In this document: piece after piece, positions 60,497-64,000 of the stretch
Layout: every line of letters begins with the position of its first letter
How positions within the stretch are numbered: the stretch's first letter is position 1
Assembly: GCF_007858275.1 (NCBI RefSeq)
Contig: NZ_VFEV01000027.1
Coordinates: 1-64,000, forward strand
From: Pseudomonas proteolytica
GTDB taxonomy: Bacteria > Pseudomonadota > Gammaproteobacteria > Pseudomonadales > Pseudomonadaceae
DNA: 64,000 bases
Direction of reading: 5' to 3'
Translations under genes and position numbers: made by a program
The notes under the pieces: generated by a model
Seen by the model: only the letters and a program-made list of their open reading frames with translations
What the model was told of the DNA's origin: nothing
Database searches by the model: none

Positions 60497-62416
60497 TCAC
60501 TCTGCTGCGGAGCGCAAAGCGATACCATGCTTGCGTAACTTGCGGTATAGCGTATTACGACTAACACCCAACTGTTCTGCTGCCTGGGTCATATGCCAGC
60601 GCTGCTGTTCGAGCGTGGTCAGCAGTGCCAAGCGCTCTGCGTCCTCCAGCGGCTGTTTTTCCCGCGGTACGGTAATTTGCACCTGGGAGGGCACCTGGCG
60701 AATCATTGCCGGCAAATCGCCCAACCCTATCCGCCCACCGTCACACAGCGCGGTCAAGGTACGTAGTACCGTACGCAGTTGCCGGACGTTCCCCGGCCAG
60801 GAAAAGTCCAGCAGCGCCTGACGGGCATCGCCATCCAGTTCTATCACCTGCCCTTCTGCCTCTTGGGCCAGCACAAAGTCCAGTAGTTGCGACTTGTCGC
60901 TACGCTCACGCAACGCCGGCAACGCCACCTCCAGACCATTGAGGCGATAGTACAAGTCCTCACGGAAGGTGCCGTCGGCCACCCGCATCAACAAATCACG
61001 GTGGGTTGCGCTGATAATGCGCACGTTCACTGCTTGCGGTTCACCGCCGATGGGCACCACCAATCGGTCTTCCAGCACCCTTAATAGCCGGGTTTGCAGG
61101 GCCAGGGGCATATCGCCGATTTCATCGAGAAACAAGGTGCCACCGTCAGCCTGTTGCAGCTTGCCGCGCATGCCTTCCTTGCGGGCCCCGGTGAAACTGC
61201 CGCCGCGATAACCGAACAGCTCGCTCTCGATCAGGCTTTCAGGGATGGCTGCGCAGTTCAGGGCCACGAAGGCTTTGTCGGCGCGCTGACTGGCATGGTG
61301 GACGGCCTTGGCAAAGGCCTCCTTGCCGGAGCCGGTTTCGCCATTGACCAACAACGGTACGTCCCGCTCAAACACCCGCAAGGCCTTGCGAAAGTCGCTC
61401 TGCAGCGCCTCATCTCCCAGGCAGATCCCCGCCAGCCGAGGCCGCTCGACCGGCGGCGGCGCCGACACCACTGGGCTCGGGGCGCGCCGCGCCTCGCCTC
61501 GCAGTACCGCAAACACGCTGCGCCCGTCACGGGTACGCAAAGGCCAACTGGCGCTGGCATTGGCGCGACCGAGCAATTGATCCAGGGTGCAGTCGAAAAA
61601 CATCTCCACCGGCAGGCCCAGCAAGCGCCCCCGTGGCAGGCCCAACAAGTTTTGCGCACTTTGGTTGAGCGCACAGATCCGCCCTTCGCCGTCGAATGCC
61701 AGCAGCCCTTCGCTGAACAGGCCCACGGATTCGGCCTGCAGGTGGAAACGCAGCAACCAGTGATTTTCGAAGTGCCGCAGGAAATAACAGCTCTCGATCA
61801 TCTTCGCCGAAAGATTGACCAGCGCCATGGTGTGGAACTGGCTCTGGCGCGATACCGCTTCGCGGGCCGACGACACGTCAAGCACTGCCAGCAGGTCGCC
61901 ATGGGGATCAAACACCGGGCTCGCCGAGCAGGTCAGCCCGGTATGGCGACCGCGAAAGTGTTCATCGCGATGAATGGTCAGGGCCTGGCGCTCCACCAGG
62001 CAGGTGCCGATACCGTTGGTGCCTTCGCAGGCTTCGCTCCAGTCGGCGCCGAGCCATAACCCGGCACCCTCGAATACCTTGCGTTCGCTGGGCGCAGTGA
62101 CGCAATTGAGGATCACCCCGCGCGCATCGGTCAGCAGCACCGCATGGCCGGCGCCAGAGAGTTGTTGATGCAAACTGTTCATTTCGTTGCCGGCGATGTG
62201 CAGCACTTGCTGCAGGCGCTCGCGGCTTTCCAGCAGGCGCTCATGCTCGAGCACCGTGGGCGCGACGGTCAACGTCGGGTCGAGGTGATAGTCCTCTACG
62301 CAGCGCAGCCAGGAACGGGCAATCGATGGGTCGCTGCCAGGACCGTGCAACGGGTCTTGCCCACGGGTGACGGTCAGGACTTGCCGGGCATGGCGGCTGA
62401 AATGATCGTTGTGCAT
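60497..62416 (-). CDS. acoR: AcoR-type sigma-54-dependent activator
   Basis: 639 residues from ATG 62416, with CAGGAG about 14 bases upstream. A GAF domain (about 60-215; TDARGVILNC, GTNGIGTCLVERQALTIH) and a PAS-like segment (about 235-300) precede the AAA+ domain (about 330-550) with Walker A VNGETGSGKEAFAKAVH, the sigma-54 contact loop as GSFTGA instead of GAFTGA, and GGTLFLDEIGDMPL. A Fis-type helix-turn-helix (LEQQRWHMTQAAEQLGVSRN) ends the protein. AcoR-type proteins sense small alcohols, aldehydes or acetoin-like compounds. It is divergent from an aldehyde dehydrogenase gene whose promoter is a sigma-54 type, so it is almost surely that gene's activator. The symbol denotes the family, not a proven ligand. 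Confidence 0.88.
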   Translation of the reverse strand: MHNDHFSRHARQVLTVTRGQDPLHGPGSDPSIARSWLRCVEDYHLDPTLTVAPTVLEHERLLESRERLQQVLHIAGNEMNSLHQQLSGAGHAVLLTDARGVILNCVTAPSERKVFEGAGLWLGADWSEACEGTNGIGTCLVERQALTIHRDEHFRGRHTGLTCSASPVFDPHGDLLAVLDVSSAREAVSRQSQFHTMALVNLSAKMIESCYFLRHFENHWLLRFHLQAESVGLFSEGLLAFDGEGRICALNQSAQNLLGLPRGRLLGLPVEMFFDCTLDQLLGRANASASWPLRTRDGRSVFAVLRGEARRAPSPVVSAPPPVERPRLAGICLGDEALQSDFRKALRVFERDVPLLVNGETGSGKEAFAKAVHHASQRADKAFVALNCAAIPESLIESELFGYRGGSFTGARKEGMRGKLQQADGGTLFLDEIGDMPLALQTRLLRVLEDRLVVPIGGEPQAVNVRIISATHRDLLMRVADGTFREDLYYRLNGLEVALPALRERSDKSQLLDFVLAQEAEGQVIELDGDARQALLDFSWPGNVRQLRTVLRTLTALCDGGRIGLGDLPAMIRQVPSQVQITVPREKQPLEDAERLALLTTLEQQRWHMTQAAEQLGVSRNTLYRKLRKHGIALRSAAE

Positions 62417-62532
62417 GTTCTTATTGTTCTCCTGTTGCGCGGGACACACCGCGGACCGGGACGCCCAGCATCCTCCAGGCCTGGGCGCATTGCAATCCCG
62501 CGGCGACCCATGGGTCACAAGCTGTATCGCTT

Positions 62533-62572
62533 GTGGCACAAAGTGTCACCCTGACTGTACCGCCCGTGTCAC
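62533..62572 (+). promoter_or_regulatory. Possible activator sites for the AcoR-type protein
   Basis: Three heptamers of form GTGKCAC occur at 62533-62539, 62543-62549 and 62566-62572, 55-95 bases ahead of the -24/-12 promoter. Each is nearly its own reverse complement, fitting a Fis-type helix-turn-helix. The position matches an upstream activator sequence; the role is inferred. Confidence 0.5.
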
Positions 62573-62626
62573 AGCAAAGCCTTGCAACAAACCCCAAGCC
62601 CTTGATTTACCTGCGCTGCAGGGCGC

Positions 62627-62642
62627 TGGCCCGACCTTTGCT
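62627..62642 (+). promoter_or_regulatory. Sigma-54 (-24/-12) promoter of the aldehyde dehydrogenase gene
   Basis: TGGCCCGACCTTTGCT matches TGGCACG-N4-TTGCW at 11 of 12 fixed positions with correct GG-GC spacing. It lies 66 bases ahead of the exaC start and downstream of the candidate activator sites. Confidence 0.88.
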
Positions 62643-62707
62643 CTACGCTTTATCAAGCGCAGCAATGCTGCACTCCAATAAACATAAGAAGTCAGGAGAT
62701 ACCCACC

Positions 62708-64000
62708 ATGCGTTACGCACACCCTGGTACCGAAGGCGCTATCGTTTCGTTCAAGGCCAAGTACGGCAACTACATCGGTGGCGAATTTGTGGCACCGGTC
62801 GACGGCAACTACTTCACTAATACTTCGCCAGTGAACGGCAAGCCCATCGCCGACTTCCCGCGTTCCACAGCCAAGGATATCGACAAGGCGCTGGACGCCG
62901 CCCACGCCGCCGCTGATGCCTGGGGCAAGACCTCGGCCCAGGACCGTTCGCTGGTGCTGCTGAAAATCGCCGACCGCATCGAACAGAACCTGGAACTGCT
63001 GGCCATCACCGAAACCTGGGACAACGGCAAGGCGGTACGCGAGACCCTCAACGCCGATATCCCCCTCGCCGCCGACCACTTCCGCTACTTCGCTGGCTGC
63101 ATCCGCGCCCAGGAAGGCAGCAGCGCCGAGATCAACGAACACACCGCCGCCTACCACTTCCATGAGCCCCTGGGCGTGGTCGGGCAGATCATCCCGTGGA
63201 ACTTCCCCCTGCTGATGGCCGCCTGGAAACTCGCGCCAGCCCTGGCCGCCGGCAACTGCGTGGTACTCAAGCCCGCCGAGCAGACCCCACTGGGCATCAA
63301 CGTGCTGATGGAAGTGATCGGCGACCTGCTGCCACCTGGCGTGCTGAACGTGGTTCACGGTTTCGGCAAGGAGGCCGGCGAAGCCCTGGCCACCAGCAAG
63401 CGCATCGCCAAGATCGCCTTCACCGGCTCCACCCCGGTGGGCTCGCACATCATGCATTGCGCGGCCGAGAACATCATTCCGTCCACCGTTGAGCTGGGTG
63501 GCAAGTCGCCGAACATCTTCTTCGCCGACATCATGAAAGCCGAGCCGCAATTTATCGAAAAGGCCGCCGAAGGCCTGGTGCTGGCGTTCTTCAACCAAGG
63601 CGAAGTGTGCACCTGCCCATCCCGTGCGCTGGTGGAAGAGTCGATCTACGACGACTTCATGAAAGTGGTGATGAAGAAGGTTGAGTCGATCAAGCGTGGC
63701 GACCCGCTGGACACTGACACCATGGTTGGCGCCCAGGCGTCCGAGCAGCAGTTCGACAAGATCCTGTCGTACCTGGAAATCGCCAAGGGCGAAGGTGCCG
63801 AGTTGCTGACCGGCGGCAAAGTGGAAAAACTGACCGGCGATCTGGCCACCGGCTATTACATCCAGCCGACCCTGCTCAAAGGCACCAACAAGATGCGCGT
63901 GTTCCAGGAAGAAATCTTTGGCCCGGTGGTGAGCATCACGACCTTCAAGGATGAAGCCGAAGCACTGGCGATCGCCAACGACACCGAGTTTGGCCTGGGC
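62708..64000 (+). CDS. exaC: NAD-dependent aldehyde dehydrogenase, ExaC type (3' end missing)
   Basis: The first 431 residues of a protein normally about 506 long; it continues past the window. ALDH fold with PWNFPLLMAAWKLAPALAAGN (cut here as PWNFPLLM and KLAPALAAGN), the catalytic Glu262 in VELGGKSPNIFF, and the catalytic Cys301 in NQGEVCTCPSRAL. ExaC oxidises acetaldehyde during ethanol use in P. aeruginosa; AldB relatives take chloroacetaldehyde and similar compounds. AGGAGA precedes the start. Expression is expected to need sigma-54 and the divergent AcoR-type activator. Confidence 0.93.
   Translation, partial: MRYAHPGTEGAIVSFKAKYGNYIGGEFVAPVDGNYFTNTSPVNGKPIADFPRSTAKDIDKALDAAHAAADAWGKTSAQDRSLVLLKIADRIEQNLELLAITETWDNGKAVRETLNADIPLAADHFRYFAGCIRAQEGSSAEINEHTAAYHFHEPLGVVGQIIPWNFPLLMAAWKLAPALAAGNCVVLKPAEQTPLGINVLMEVIGDLLPPGVLNVVHGFGKEAGEALATSKRIAKIAFTGSTPVGSHIMHCAAENIIPSTVELGGKSPNIFFADIMKAEPQFIEKAAEGLVLAFFNQGEVCTCPSRALVEESIYDDFMKVVMKKVESIKRGDPLDTDTMVGAQASEQQFDKILSYLEIAKGEGAELLTGGKVEKLTGDLATGYYIQPTLLKGTNKMRVFQEEIFGPVVSITTFKDEAEALAIANDTEFGLG

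Noticed and set aside
1..64000. CRISPR array, tRNA or rRNA genes
   Set aside because: No regularly spaced direct repeats of CRISPR type, no cloverleaf and no rRNA-like stretch was seen. REP pairs are inverted, not direct, repeats.

Overview
The window looks like chromosomal DNA of a Pseudomonas of the fluorescens group. The evidence is high-GC coding sequence, the Pseudomonas-type gene order ladS / thiD-thiE-hemL / miaB-phoH-ybeY-corC-lnt / leuS-lptE-holA-arfA-sltB3 / lipA-lipB-ybeD-dacA-rlpA-mltB-rodA-mrdA-rlmH-rsfS-nadD-proA, and many REP-type inverted repeats of the kind common in that group. This assignment rests on recognition of genes and synteny; no database search was run.

Bases 1-8119 are an accessory island. 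The left edge is the end of a probable IS21-family element (start of istA plus two copies of a 20-base repeat). Next come a 261-residue protein with class III nucleotidyl-cyclase-like motifs, a DUF2726 nuclease-like protein, a second PD-(D/E)XK-like protein, a DUF900 alpha/beta hydrolase with its own promoter and terminator, a complete IS5-family insertion sequence with inverted repeats and a TTAG target duplication, and an unrecognised protein whose N-terminus follows the proteasome/HslV pattern (Thr after Met, Asp at position 17 counted from that Thr). Several of these genes are visibly richer in A+T than the core. The island ends inside hrpB: the helicase reads normally through DEFH of its Walker B motif and then switches abruptly to unrelated sequence near base 8120.

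Bases 8120-24700 hold core genes: a lipoprotein, the cation exporter fieF, a secreted DUF6515 protein, an Lrp-type regulator, rluE, amn, aidB, the hybrid kinase ladS, thiamine and heme genes (thiD, thiE, hemL) and miaB. Bases 24700-36300 carry ribosome and envelope maintenance genes (phoH-like, ybeY, corC, lnt), leuS, the LPS-assembly lipoprotein lptE, holA, a short arfA with a terminator inside its own reading frame, and the transglycosylase sltB3. Bases 36300-48810 are almost entirely minus strand: an LD-carboxypeptidase, lipoate synthesis, and the cell-elongation cluster, read from proA through nadD, rsfS, rlmH, mrdA, rodA, mltB, rlpA and dacA into ybeD, lipB and lipA with mostly touching or overlapping genes.

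Bases 48988-58801 are a mixed set: mpg, a DedA-PAP2 fusion, a Lon-N domain protein, lrgAB, a MaoC hydratase, a MORN-repeat lipoprotein with a C13 cysteine-peptidase domain, an NAD-binding protein, a YceK-like lipoprotein, ubiX and mpl. The right end has an A+T-rich orphan gene whose product looks like an exported or effector-type protein, then a divergent pair made of a sigma-54 activator of the AcoR type and an ExaC-type aldehyde dehydrogenase that runs off the window. A near-perfect -24/-12 promoter and GTGKCAC repeats lie between the two.

The most promising candidates for undescribed biology are the proteasome-like gene, the cyclase-like gene and the nuclease-like genes of the island, and the orphan effector-like gene near 59.5 kb. 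No CRISPR array, tRNA or rRNA gene was seen.
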